64,000 nucleotides of DNA from Stercorarius parasiticus (lineage: Eukaryota > Chordata > Aves > Charadriiformes > Stercorariidae). A model generated the notes under the pieces. That model did no database searches. It saw nothing but the letters and a program-made list of their open reading frames with translations, and was not told the origin of the DNA. Within the stretch, counting starts at the first letter, position 1. Each line of letters begins with the position of its first letter. The position numbers and the translations under genes are program-made. The stretch covers positions 766,497 through 830,496 of the forward strand of contig VWZL01000267.1 of assembly GCA_013396915.1 (NCBI GenBank), in the 5' to 3' direction. This document shows positions 24,009-35,211 of this stretch, piece by piece.

Positions 24009-25855
24009 ACTAAATCAAACTATTTCCAACTCACTTTTGAAACAAAATAGTTGGAAATATTAGCGATACGTTCATTTTAGACAGCCCTGTGCTACAGAGA
24101 TCACACAAAGCTCCTCTTAGATGAAGATGCGCTGGGAACCTGACGGGAACGTCTCCGCTCATTCAGCTGAGATCGAGCGCGGGCAGTGAAAGGAGAGTTT
24201 CCAGCGGGAGCTGGGTGTTGTGAGATGATCCCCAACAGCGGTTTATCCCAGCAGCTGGGACACGATGTGAGCGCATCGTGATTGTCTGCGGGGCCGTGAG
24301 TGGCAGCTGGCCAGATCAAGTGGAAAGACAGAAATAGTATATCCTATTTGGGGGAAAAGGGAATACAAAAAAGCAGAAGCGTAATTTTTCGCAGCTGCAA
24401 AGCCTTTTTTGACAGCAATTGGCTTCCAGTCACTTCCAAGTAATGCATGAGTAGGATAGTCAACATCATTAAAATAATTTACTATTCATCATGAATAATA
24501 AGCAAATAGAATAATTTTCTATTCACACACACCTATTGCTAATGCAGACACCTAAAACATGTGGTTAGAGATGGCACTCCACATGCTGACATGTCAGATG
24601 TGACACTGAAATCCACTCCTTAGACAAGAAACAGGATTGGAAAGAGCAGCGACTGGAACGACTTCAACGGTATTTCTCAACCATCTGCCAATGAATTTCT
24701 TCAACATACCACTCCTAAAATAGTCTTTGGAATTATTAAATGAAGTCATGTATTGTTACCCTGATACACCAGAAACGTAGTAAGAAAGTACATAGACCTT
24801 CATACGCAGAGACAACCTGACTATTGAAAGGAAAATACCTGCAGAAAAAGGCATAAATCCCATTTTTGGCCTTAGGAGGACATTTAATACAGGGCTGCTG
24901 ATACCTCTGAATACTCCTTAATCTTTTTTAACAGATTAATAGAACATTCATTGTACACAGGAATGAAGCTACAGTCGGAGACCAGGGCAGTGACCGACGT
25001 GCAGCTGCAGCCAAGCATCTCCCCCTTCCCAACGGCTCCTCCACAGCCATGGGCACTGCGGGACCCCGGGAGCCACCTCTAAACCCCCTTGGCCCATGGG
25101 ACACTCAAACCCAGGCTGCTGCCTTTTCTAGGGGAAAAGCAAGCGACTGCTCAAGCAGCAACGTTGGGGGCGGTTGCAGGGCTGTGATGCCAGATGCAGA
25201 CCCCGCAGGAACCACCCCTCCATGGGCAGCCGCTCGCCTCCACAGGGACCATCGTAACTCCATCGGCAGCAACGGGCAGCAGGCACCCACCCTGCTGCTT
25301 CCCCACCACAGATTTCATACTCCATCCGAGCAGGCAATGGGGATTACCCCAAGGGGACCAGCTTGTCCCTGGTCCAATGAAGAAAATGAAGTTGCATAAT
25401 AATATTCGCATTTGTTTAAAAGTAAAATCAGCGCAGAGAGAGTGCTGACCAGCTACGTTACAAGCCCTCCACACGGCCAGTCAAACCAGCATGGCCTCTG
25501 AGGCTGGCCAAGAACCATCCACTGGCAGCACACTGGATTAAAACATTCTGGAGCTCAAAGCCCCATCTTCATTCACACGGTACAGTCACTGCAGATACCA
25601 GCCACTGCATTCAAGGGAGAGATGACTTAATAATGGAAGGTGTAAAGGTTTGCAGGGACATCTGAATTTTATTCTAACTACTGAAGGCCTTTTTTGTGTG
25701 CAAGAGGAAGAAATTATTGGCTGTGTCACTTTCTCATCGTCTTTTGTTTTAGCTTTAACTTTATTTAATTAGTTACCTTAAGTGGAACTAAAATTAAAAA
25801 AAAATATATAAGCAAAGCCAAAGAACAAGTTAGACGTTTTCCTCAGTCTTCTGAC
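24009..25855. other. Unique non-coding DNA with small GC-rich islets
   Basis: No gene recognised. Two GC-rich patches (about 24110-24310 and 24990-25370) stand out from AT-rich surroundings. Overlapping open frames there on both strands reflect base composition, not coding. Confidence 0.5.
24246..24280. repeat. Two adjacent short inverted repeats
   Basis: TCCCAGC-A-GCTGGGA (24246-24260) is a perfect 7-bp inverted repeat with a one-base centre. It abuts CACGATG-TGAGCG-CATCGTG (24261-24280), a perfect 7-bp repeat with a six-base loop. Both lie inside a GC-rich islet. The pair could fold as tandem hairpins, but no known RNA family is recognised. Confidence 0.4.
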
Positions 25856-25870
25856 TTTTCCTCAGTCTTC
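25837..25870. repeat. 15-bp direct repeat at the CR1 5' edge
   Basis: TTTTCCTCAGTCTTC occurs at 25837-25851 and again at 25856-25870. The second copy is continuous with the CR1 coding sequence (linker after the endonuclease). The first copy lies just outside or at the element's 5' truncation. Confidence 0.8.
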
Positions 25871-25972
25871 ACTGGCAGGGGCTCCAGCCACACTCCCAGA
25901 GTCACAGAAAACAGCAGCAGGGGTTGGACAGAACTGCCCATCGTAAGTGAAGATCAGGTTCATAACCATCTG

Positions 25973-26469
25973 ATGAACCTGAAAGTGTACAAGTCCATGG
26001 GACCCAATGGGATACACCCACGGGTACTGAAGGAACTGGCGGATGAGTTTGCTAAACCACTCTCTATTATATTCCAAAAGTCATGGCAGTCTGGTGAAGT
26101 CCCCACTGACTGGAAAAGGGGAAACATAATCCCCATTTTCAAAAAGGGAAAGAAGGAGGAACCAGGGAACTATAGGCCAGTCTCACCTCCGTGCCTGGTA
26201 AGATTATGGATCAGATCCTCCTGAAGGCACTGCTGAGGCAGAAGAATAACGAAGAGGTGATTGGGTACAATCAACACGGCTTCACCAAGGGCAAATCGTG
26301 CCTGACAAACCTGGTGGCCTTCTATGAGAAGGTCAGAACATCAATAGACAAGGGGAGAGCAACTGACGTCATTTACCTGGACCTGAGCAAAGCCTTTTGA
26401 CACTGTCCCGCATGACATCCTGGTCTCCAAGCTGATAAAATATGGGTTTGATGGACTGACAATTCAGTG
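25973..26469 (+). pseudogene. CR1 ORF2 reverse transcriptase N-terminal fragment
   Basis: Encodes the fingers and part of the palm: [20 protein letters not shown], then [20 protein letters not shown] (the conserved NYRPVS block follows). A small deletion near 26180 shifts the frame before [12 protein letters not shown]. In the new frame [14 protein letters not shown] and [16 protein letters not shown] (motif A) are well preserved. One extra T in the AAAGCCTTTTGAC stretch near 26395 then breaks the frame at a TGA. Sequence ends at the N at 26470 before motifs B and C. Confidence 0.92.
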
Positions 26470-26470
26470 N
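26470..26470. other. Single ambiguous base at CR1 break
   Basis: One N separates two parts of CR1 that are not adjacent in a normal element. The base after it is also the first base of the 726-bp inverted identity with 30860-31585. This coincidence makes a mis-join or compressed gap plausible. Confidence 0.75.
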
Positions 26471-27196
26471 GATATAGGCTGGGCAGTGACTGACTTGAGA
26501 GCAGCCCTGAAGAAACAGACTTGGGGGTGCTGGTGGACGAGAGGCTCAACATGAGCCGTCAGTGTGCACTAGCAGCCCAGAAAGCCAGTCGTACCCTGGG
26601 CTGCATCAGAAGAAGCATGGCCAGCAGGTCGAGGGAGGTGATTCTCCCCCTCTACTCCACTCTCATGAGACCCCACCTGGAGTACCGCGTCCAATTCTGG
26701 AGACCCTACTGCAAGAAAGATATGGACGTGCTGGAATGTGTCCAGAGAAGGGCCACGAGGATGATCCGAGGGCTGGAGCACCTCTCCTATGAGGACAGAC
26801 TGAGGGAGTTGGGGCTGTTCAGTCTGGAGAAAAGAAGGCTCCGAGGAGACCTCATGGTGGCCTACCAGTATCTTAAGGGGGCCTACAAGAAAGCTGGGGA
26901 GGGACTTTTTAGGATGTCGGGTAATGGTAGGACTAGAGGAGATGGATTAACAGTAGAGATGGGTCGATTCAGACTGGACGTTCGGAAGAAGTTCTTCACC
27001 ATGAGGGTGGTGAGACACTGGCCCAGGTTGCCCAGAGAGGTGGTGGAAGCCCCATCCCTGGAAGTTTTGAAGGCCAGGCTGGATGGGGCTCTGAGCAACC
27101 TGATCTAGTGGGAGGTGTCCCTGCCCATGGCAGGGGGCTTGGAACTAGGTGATCTTTAAGGTCCCTTCCAACCCTGACAATTCTATGATTCTATGA
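26471..27196 (+). repeat. Inverted repeat arm A (726 bp)
   Basis: Nearly identical in reverse complement to 30860-31585. I count about eight mismatches by eye and no length change. The spacer between arms is about 3.66 kb. Identity starts immediately after the N at 26470 and ends at the CR1 3' tail (CTATGATTCTATGA), beyond which the flanks differ. Confidence 0.95.
26521..27108 (+). pseudogene. CR1 ORF2 C-terminal domain, open for 195 codons
   Basis: An uninterrupted frame covers the region after the RT palm to the end of ORF2: [20 protein letters not shown], the [20 protein letters not shown] block, the [20 protein letters not shown] block and the conserved C-terminus [20 protein letters not shown] ending at TAG. 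An intact frame implies a fairly young insertion. Its role in CR1 (thumb and C-terminal domain, presumed RNA binding) is inferred from the family. It cannot act alone, because the RT active site is missing. Confidence 0.93.
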
Positions 27197-27198
27197 TT

Positions 27199-30100
27199 AT
27201 GCCTGCTTTGTAATTCTATCCCAACTTTAAAACACACACTTTGAGTATCTTGGTCTCCAGTGGAATCTTGCCTGCCTATACTCTCAATATAAAGTGGGGA
27301 TTTGATCCCACATTTAACTTATTAGATGTACTTCTAATTATTCTAGGATCACAAGGGCACTGTGAAGCCTTACCACAAGAAGAGTTCTGCTTCCGCTGTG
27401 GAAAAAGTGCTTGTGCTGTTTTCACTGCAGAAACCCTTATCCTGGCTCCATGTTTTATTCTGGTTTATTCTGCACTCAGAATGCGTTCTTCATGTCTAAA
27501 AAAATGCACTATTATTCATCTTCAAAACTACAGTACAGAATGACTTTTTATGAACTGACAGAAAAATAATCTATGTGTTAATTTACAAGTGTAAGAGATC
27601 TTAAAACAGCGTTTTTAACAAACTTGCTAGATATAAAAATACTATCTTCTACTTACATAAGAATTAGCAGAGAAGTGCTCACAGAGTGTATTTGGGTTTG
27701 TACGTCATTTGCAATATGGGGAGGAGGGAGGGGGAGCGAAATAACTTTCTGAAGATCATGCCTAGCCCTTCAGAAATGTCCCACTAAGTAGAGGCAAGAG
27801 TAATGTTCTCTGCTACATAAACCCACAGAAAACTGCACGGTTCTCGCGTGGCTTTAACCTCCCTCTCCTCTAAACGCCGCCACGTGCACCAGGCCCATAC
27901 AGGGTGCCGTGAAGGTGCCCCCAGAGCTGTGCCCCCGGTACATGGTGCTGGCGGTACCACAGAGCCGCGGCTGCCCCTCCATCCTCCTCCCACCACCCAG
28001 CCGAGGGGACCAACATCCAGCACCCACCCCCAGGAGCTCCTTTTAAGACTTCGTACCTTTTCACAACAAGCTTTCCACAGCATTAACTGAGCTACGGCTA
28101 AACAACTAAATATGTCTCAGTTTTCACGTTGCGGTTGTTTTCAGCATCTTAGTTCCGCATGCCCTTGTTGCATACATTAGACATTCTTTTGAATGTCAAT
28201 CTTTGCTGAAATCTGGGAGGCGACACATACAGCACTTGCTATTATGTTAATACAAATCATTTTCTAATATTTTGAATAGTAAATCAGAGCTATTCAGATA
28301 CAGCTCTGTCCTAATACACTGCAATCCTAACAAAAATATCTTCTGAAAATGTATTCATTCTCTTGTGAAAACTCCAACCTCCATGTATGAAATACTAGTT
28401 AAATATACATCTCAGATGAGATAATGAACTTTATTCAAATAAATGAAACACTATGTTCACTCAGCCTTATTTATAATTATGTTTTTCTTATACATAATTT
28501 ACCTAGTTATATTCCCAATGCTGTGACAAAAGGCAAAAAAAAATCCATCTCTGCAGTTTTAAGAATGGATAGTTTTTGGAAATTGAAATAAATTCTAATT
28601 TTGTGAACCATATGAAATGTTTATAATCTCACAAATACAGCTGCCAACGTCAGTCTGGTTTTCTTTTCCACAATAAGTCATCCAAAAGAAGTAATGGTAA
28701 TGAGTTAAAAAATATGAAAAAAATGCAGTCTTTAATTGTTTTGCCCAATTAGTTGTCAAATAAAAAATAGAGACCAGCATTAGTTTGTATCTCAAGAAAC
28801 AAAAGTGTGATTGAAGTGAAAACCAGATTTTGCTAGCCATTACAGAGCTCACTGTGCCTAGAAGAATAAAATAAAAAAGTAATGTTACTTCTGTACGTAT
28901 AAACGAGAGATGCTAAGTGAGTTTGAAGGGTGACTAAAAATTCTCAGAGGAGTACTAGAGACTATTTAGTGACTGCTCAAGGTTTTACTACTATTTTTAA
29001 TACAAACCCCAAACCAGATCCCCCTCAGCTTCTCTCTCTGACCAAAAGCCAGTATCACTGAAATTAGGTTTTGTCCTGCAGGTAAATTAAGTCATTTATT
29101 TTTAAATTCTCATGCTTTATTACCAGTTGGAAATCTTCAGTGTTTTAGAGATTTGCCACAGTACTTTTAATAAGTGTCAGTTGATGGGATTATGATGAGA
29201 ATTAGAGAAAATAAAAAAAAATAAAAAGAAGAGAACAGTTCAAGAATCAAAGGCTAACTTACTCTGATTACAAAGCTTTGCCGTTTGCAAACTCCAAACA
29301 CAGAAAATTACAAAGTGAAAACATCTTCAGTGTATTATCTTGATAAATTCATCTGAAACACCTACAAGTATCCAATACACCTAAATCAAAATTAAAATAT
29401 CAACTGGCTTGGAAACAAGAAGTATGGAGATGGGGACAGATATTGCTGTAATTAACAGCAAAGTTTTCTATTAAAGAAATGGGTGACTGCAGACACCTGA
29501 TAAATGTAATATTCCATATAAGACTGATTCTATCTGAACAACAGAAAGCCAGGTCAGGGGCCAACACCACAGATTCAGATTCTTGACAGCTGGTATCTTT
29601 ATTTCACAATTATTACAGACAAAGGAAAGGTATGTGACTGATTAAGTAAATGTGCTCAAATCTGTTCCTGTATAGCAATTAATTAAAGCATTCCTATGAG
29701 CACAAGACACATTCTTTGCTGGATCGCAAACCCTTCAGATACTCATTTGATATTCTGTCTGGCCACCACAGGCCTCGCCTTAAGCTTCGCATCCCCTGTA
29801 ATGCACAAGACAATCAGGCCCCGAGTCATTTGCCATACACAGGCATGGAGCGCCATCTGAGATGCTCCAAGGCACCAGAGACAACCTTCCCCTGTCAACT
29901 CCTGAAGCCAGCAGCTCTCCTACAGGTCCTACGTGACATCTGCCAGCTACACCTGGATATCCTGGAGCATCTCAGCTGGCAGGAGACACCTCTGTGCTGG
30001 CTAGGGAGCAAAAGCATGTATTATCACTTGCATGAAGCATGACGCCTTCCTGCCCCGTTAATGTACCAGCTGTAAATGCTGCCCGCACACCGCTCAGCAC

Positions 30101-30859
30101 GTTGGGAGGGGATTTTCAGTTCCTCAGCCCAAGATCAGGTCTCGGAGAATAAGTAGGTATAATGATCCACATCATTTCCTCTACAATTTCTATTTCATAC
30201 TCGTACAACAGATGTGAAACCGACTTCTGGTGCTGCCATGACCTTTTTAATAACTGTGGCAGCCAGGGTGGTCTCTAGTGATATGGAAGCACCCACTGAG
30301 GGAAGGCGAATACCACAGCAGACAGTGAGGAGCATAGGGTAGTCTCCACACCCTGCTCTTTTGTCAGCAAGCATAGGAGCCACAAACCATCTGAGCAAGC
30401 CACCAGATGCTGGATCAGCAATCTTCAGGAGTGAGCAGGAGTGCCCAGGGCCCCAGAGGAAATCTTGTTCCTCTTCGCCTTAAACAGTCACTGATTCAGA
30501 TGGGCACCACAGTCCTGTCCATTAATTCCAGCTGCCCCAATGCTTTGGGTTTCACCTTGAACCAGGCTTCATGTAAAAGTGTCAAAAAGTTATTCATACC
30601 TTTGTTTTCTGCAAAAAACAAACATGGAACTACTCCTTATCCTCTGTGACAAGAGGTCAATTGTCTCCATTGGCAGTTTGTGAAACACACTCCAAGAGTG
30701 AAGCAGCTTAAGACCGCATAGGAAGATTGTCAAAGAGCATTGATCTCCTCATTGAATTTTAGTTCCAGTTGAGAGAATACAAGCTAAACAACAGCATACA
30801 GCGAGCTTCGTATTATAGCTGTTTAAGACATAGACAATAATACATTCAGCACTTTGAAT
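27199..30859. other. Unique DNA between the inverted CR1 arms
   Basis: About 3.66 kb, mainly AT-rich. A GC-richer islet lies near 27840-28060. A 108-codon open frame (29716-30042, plus) contains no recognised domain. No transposon recognised. Confidence 0.5.
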
Positions 30860-31585
30860 TCATAGAATCATAGAATTGTCAGGGTTGCAAGGGACCTTAA
30901 AGATCATCTAGTTCCAACCCCCCTGCCATGGGCAGGGACACCTCCCACTAGACCAGGTTGCTCAGAGCCCCATCCAGCCTGGCCTTCAAAACTTCCAGGG
31001 ATGGGGCTTCCACCACCTCTCTGGGCAACCTGGGCCAGTGTCTCACCACCCTCATGGTGAAGAACTTCTTCCGAACGTCCAGTCTGAATTGACCCATCTC
31101 TACTGTTAATCCATTCCCTCTAGTCCTACCATTACCCGACATCCTAAAAAGTCCCTCCCCAGCTTTCTTGTAGGCCCCCTTAAGATACTGGTAGGCCACC
31201 ATGAGGTCTCCTCGGAGCCTTCTTTTCTCCAGACTGAACAGCCCCAACTCCCTCAGTCTGTCCTCATAGGAGAGGTGCTCCAGCCCTCGGATCATCCTCG
31301 TGGCCCTTCTCTGGACACATTCCAGCACGTCCATATCTTTCTTGCAGTAGGGTCTCCAGAATTGGACGCGGTACTCCAGGTGGGGTCTCATGAGAGTGGA
31401 GTAGAGGGGGAGAATCACCTCCCTCGACCTGCTGGCCATGCTTCTTCTGATGCAGCCCAGGGTACGACTGGCTTTCTGGGCTGCTAGTGCACACTGACGG
31501 CTCATGTTGAGCCTCTCGTCCACCAGCACCCCCAAGTCTGTTTCTTCAGGGCTGCTCTCAAGCCAGTCACTGCCCAGCCTATATC
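30860..31585 (-). repeat. Inverted repeat arm B (726 bp)
   Basis: Partner of 26471-27196, of equal length, with about eight substitutions by eye. Seven of the eight lie in the 3' half and one near the 5' edge. Confidence 0.95.
30948..31535 (-). pseudogene. CR1 ORF2 C-terminal domain, open for 195 codons
   Basis: The minus-strand frame is uninterrupted from the [10 protein letters not shown] segment to the terminal TAG. Its protein differs from the plus-strand partner at three positions: Asp/Asn and Arg/Gln around the LTVEMG segment, and Ile/Val at the last residue. As there, the polymerase active site is not included. Confidence 0.93.
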
Positions 31586-31589
31586 GGTG

Positions 31590-31671
31590 CTGTTCTGAGA
31601 ATTCAAGTTCTTGCTGCTAGGAGAATTCAAGTTCTCTCTCCTTCTTGCAAGGAAGAAGGACCATAATCATG
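31590..31671. other. 82-bp spacer with a 15-bp direct repeat
   Basis: A short non-CR1 spacer between two minus-strand CR1 copies. GAGAATTCAAGTTCT occurs at 31597-31611 and 31621-31635, a 24-bp period. Confidence 0.8.
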
Positions 31672-31672
31672 A

Positions 31673-32290
31673 TCACAGAATGGTTTGGGTTGGAAGGGAC
31701 CTTAAAGCCCTCCCAGTGCCACCCCCTGCCCTGGGCAGGGACACCTCCCACCAGACCAGGTCGCTCCAAGCCCCATCCAACCTGGCCTTGAACACCTCCA
31801 GAGATGGGGCAGCCACAGCTTCTCTGGGCAATCTGGGCCAGGGGCTCACCACCCTCACAGCAAAGAATTTCTTCCTTAGATCTAGCTTAGATCTGCCCTC
31901 TTTCAGTGTACAGCCATAACCCCTCACCCTATCACAACAGGCCCTGCTATAATGTTTCTCCCTATTTTTCCTGGAGCCCCTTTAGGGACTGGAAGGTCTC
32001 CCCAGAGCCTTCCCTTCTCCAGGCTGAACCCCCCCCAGCTCTCTCAGCCTGTCCTCACAGCAGAGGGGCTCCAGCCCTCCCAGCATCTCCGGGGCCTCCT
32101 CTGGCCCTGCTCCAACAGATCCATGTCTTTCTGATGTTGGAGGCCCCAGAGCTGGACACAGTACTCCAAGTGGGGTCTCATCAGAGTGCAGCAGAGGGGC
32201 AGAATCACCTCCCTCGTCCAGCTGGCAAGGCTTTTTTTGATGAAGCCCAGGATACGGTTGGCCTTCTGGGCTGCAAGCACACATTCTCAG
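31673..32290 (-). pseudogene. CR1 ORF2 C-terminal fragment
   Basis: Pieces of the post-RT region appear in shifting frames: LAAQKANRILGFIKKSLASW and the [14 protein letters not shown] block (about 32280-32100), then SKLDLRKKFFAVRVVSPWPR and the PREAVAAPSLEVFKARLDGA block (about 31900-31740). At least one frameshift and a short deletion separate them, so the domain is not translatable as one piece. Confidence 0.88.
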
Positions 32291-32499
32291 CTCATGTCCA
32301 GCTTCTCATCCACCAGTACCACAAGTCCTTCTTCTCCTCAGCGCTGCTCTCAGTCCCTTCATCCCCCAGTATGTATTGATACCACAGATAGCCCTGACCC
32401 AGGTGCAGGACCCTGCACTTGGCCTTGTTGAGCCTCACGAGGTTCACACGGGCCCACTTCTCAAGCCTGTCCATGTCCCTCTGGATAGCATCCCGTCCC

Positions 32500-33123
32500 T
32501 TAGGTGGTGTCATCCACAAACTTGCTGAGGGTGCACTCAATCCCACTGTCTATGTAATTGATGAAGATATTGAACAGCACTGGTCCCAATACAGACCCCT
32601 GAGGGACACCACTTGTCACCAATCTCCACCTGGACATTGAGTCATTGACCACTACCCTATGGATATGACCATCCAAACAAATCCTCATCCACCAAACAGT
32701 CCACCCATCAAATCCATACCTCGCCAATTCTGAGAGAAGGATACTGTGAGGGACCATGTCAAAGGCCTTACAGAAGCCCAGACAGACAACAGCCGTAGCT
32801 CTTCCCTTGTCCACTGATGTAGTCGCTCCATCACAAAAGGACACTAGGTTGCCCTTGTCGAAGCCATGCTGGCTGTCTCAAATCACCTCCCTGCCCTCTG
32901 TGTGCCTTTGCACAGCTTCTAGGAGGGTCTGTTCCATCGTCTTCCCAGGCCCAGAGGTGAGGCTGACAGGGCGGTAGTTCTCAGGGTCCTCCTTTCTACC
33001 CTTTTTAAAAATGGGTGCAATGTTTCCCTTTTTCCAGTCACCGGGGACTCTACTCGACTCCCATGACTTTTCAGCTAGCATGGAGAGTGGCTTGGCAACT
33101 ACATGAGTCAGTTCATCAGCCAA
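32500..33123 (-). pseudogene. CR1 ORF2 reverse transcriptase fragment
   Basis: Two frames cover the RT domain. The upstream one (33123-32878) holds the fingers: VAKPLSMLAEKSWESSRVPG, GNIAPIFKKGRKEDPENYRP. The second (32844-32500) holds motif A, B and C regions. Motif A reads [13 protein letters not shown], where the family has Asp in place of the first Gly, so the first catalytic aspartate is lost. [18 protein letters not shown] is intact. Motif C reads FVDD (32509-32520), so the Asp pair is kept. The frame ends at once after it because about 20 bp are missing. An inactive remnant. Confidence 0.92.
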
Positions 33124-33124
33124 T

Positions 33125-35211
33125 TCCCAATGATGTCTCAGCAGGAATTACAGTTGAGCATACCAAGAGTATCAGGTGCGTATGAATGTTCAAAGGTGAG
33201 CTGTAAGCCTTAATGATGAAAACTAATTTTTCATTCTGATGCAAGGCCAGCAGGACCACAGACAAGGTCAATGGCTACATTCAGGGTACGCAAAAAGCAA
33301 AGCCCCTTCCCCTCCAAATGCATTTTTCCCCCTTTATCACATGCATGTGGCTAGGTAAATCTGGACTGCTCAGCTTTCTTCATAGTGGATATAGCAACAA
33401 GCATCCTGGAGAAACTGACAGACAAATACAGAAGAACTCAGTACTGTACTTCACACGGTTCACAGAGTTTGCTGTCAAAGCAAGGTCCCTAATGAAAGCT
33501 TGCTCCCCCGATTTTTTGCTACTTCAGTTCAAAATTTCTTTATCTTCTGTGTGAGCCCGCACAAGTTGGTTTCTCACGCACAACCCAGAGTCCGCCAATG
33601 AGCCTACCTGGAAGATCTGGCAATGTACTAACCCAAAGGATATGTGAGAATCTATCTTCCAACCAAACCTGAAACGGCTTTTGGAGGATTTTAATGTACA
33701 GAAGTGTTTCACCTGGATGGTGGATTTAGCTGCCTTTTGTAATGGAGACAGAAACTGTTGATGAGAAGAGAGGATAGCATCTGCACTGGAGAGTAACCCC
33801 TAAAGAAGGCAGAAAGGCTGAAGGAGGGAAGAAGCCAAGGCAAGACAAGGTCACAAACCAAATCACTGGAGATCTGCAAATTGAGCCCAAATGGCCTCGC
33901 TTTACACATTCTAGGTCATGCCAATTCTAAGTCAATGAGCAGATAAACCTATTTTAGTTGTTTCAGCACTTTGAATAATTAATTTAAGGAACCAGAACAT
34001 AAAATCCATTTTCCCTAAGTAGAAATGTCACATAAGCAGCACCCTACTCTTTCCTCACAATTAGGTCACTGAAATATGCTGTGGCTTAATACCCTGACAT
34101 TCCTTCCCTTGCTAATTTAGAGTGGGAACACCCTTCAGATGTAAGTATCCAGCTTCAGATATACTTCTATTTAAAACATAAGTTAAATGTAAATGTTATT
34201 CTATAAACGGACTATTTTCTCAGAGTTGCTACCCGAATCCTCCTATCTCATGATTTATCACCTAATACCTTTGTATCTGTCATAATATGATTTGTTACTA
34301 AAATAAAAGTGACCATCATCTCTGCATCAATAAGTCTAAGAGCCATACTTTTTCAGCCCTTAAAATGGCAGGTTTATCAATCAGTATTTTGCTCACTAAT
34401 ACATATTCTTTATTCACTACTTTTTCAAAACAAATATTGTAGGCATCCATAGTTCTTGCAAAGATTTATTAGTTTATCTTTCATAGGCTGTTGCTAGTAT
34501 GATTAGTTTTTGTGTGGATGAGGATTAAATAGCAAACATTTGTCCAAATACCTTTAGAGCGCCAACCATCTCCCCCAAAGTACAGAGCAGCTTGCATTAT
34601 TTATATGTTAATGGTCAGGGTCACACTGCCAGCACATTTCTAAGTTCCCGCTTTCTAAAAGAAAAAAAAAGCCTTAAATAATTCAGATATCATTGAAGAG
34701 AAATTTGAGAACTTGTTGGGCAAATACCAAAGTAATCTAAAGCTGGTGTGTGCAGAAGACTGTGCAATGACATGAGCAGAGTTATTATTTTGGGAACACT
34801 TCTGCTTGCACTGCAAAGTTTAATAGACCACTGACTGTGAAGTGAGACGTCTTCCACTTATGTCTGTCTTCCTTTCATTTTTTGGTAATGCTGAACTTTC
34901 CCTTCATGAATAATGTTTAATAATTATTGCTTGACTTTACTAGCCCCCCAAGTGCAATTTAAGCAAAATTAATACAAATTCAGAAAAGGAAGCAATTGTT
35001 TTATTACAGCCGTCATGTATGATGTTATGATGCTGAGCCTGAGCTCTCCCTCAAGATTAGACACTCTCCTCGTCTATCACGTGTCATTTGGAGCTGTCCA
35101 TGGGTTAATTTGCCTTCACTGCAATCTTAATTGCAGTGTTTTTTATTTTACCAATGCAAATAAAGAGGCAGTTCAGCACCTTCCACTTAACCATTTTACT
35201 TTCCAGTTCAG
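33125..35211. other. Unique AT-rich non-coding DNA
   Basis: About 2.1 kb with no recognised gene or repeat. Only short stop-bounded frames are present. Confidence 0.5.

Larger units (their letters stand above)
25856..27198 (+). mobile_element. CR1 copy, 5'-truncated, with internal break at an N
   Basis: Plus-strand CR1 starting in the linker before the RT domain and running to a full 3' end (GATCTTTAAGGTCCCTTCCA then TTCTATGATTCTATGATT). Colinearity holds to 26469, where the RT frame reads YGFDGLTIQ. After the N at 26470 the sequence resumes some 0.35 kb further along (R-Y-R-L-G-S-D region), judged against the other copies. From 26471 to the 3' end it is nearly identical to the minus-strand copy at 30860-31585. 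The RT active site would lie in the missing part. Confidence 0.95.
30860..31589 (-). mobile_element. CR1 copy, 5'-truncated, near-identical to 26471-27196
   Basis: The left end shows the 3' tail in antisense (TCATAGAATCATAGAATTGT) and GCAAGGGACCTTAAAGATCA. The body runs through the ORF2 C-terminus to a 5' truncation at about 31585-31589 (CCTATATC|GGTGCTG). Its 5' breakpoint is the same element position at which the plus-strand copy resumes after its N. It belongs to the CTAGTTCCAACCCCCCTGCC type of 3' end. Confidence 0.95.
31672..33124 (-). mobile_element. CR1 copy covering RT to 3' end
   Basis: From the left: 3' tail (ATCACAGAATGGTTTGGG), 3' UTR (GGAAGGGACCTTAAAGCCCT), ORF2 C-terminus, and RT back to the start of the fingers domain at about 33124, where it is truncated. 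This is the most nearly colinear copy in the window (about 1.45 kb). The frame is broken by several small indels, including about 20 bp lost just after the active site near 32500-32508. Its 3' UTR (CCAGTGCCACCCCCTGCCCT) differs from its left neighbour, so it is a different subfamily and an independent insertion. Confidence 0.95.

Noticed and set aside
29716..30042. 108-codon plus-strand frame between the inverted CR1 arms
   Set aside because: No recognised domain, no convincing splice sites and no ATG context worth noting. Kept only as part of the spacer description.
31906..32379. 157-codon plus-strand frame
   Set aside because: Antisense of the CR1 ORF2 C-terminal region on the minus strand.
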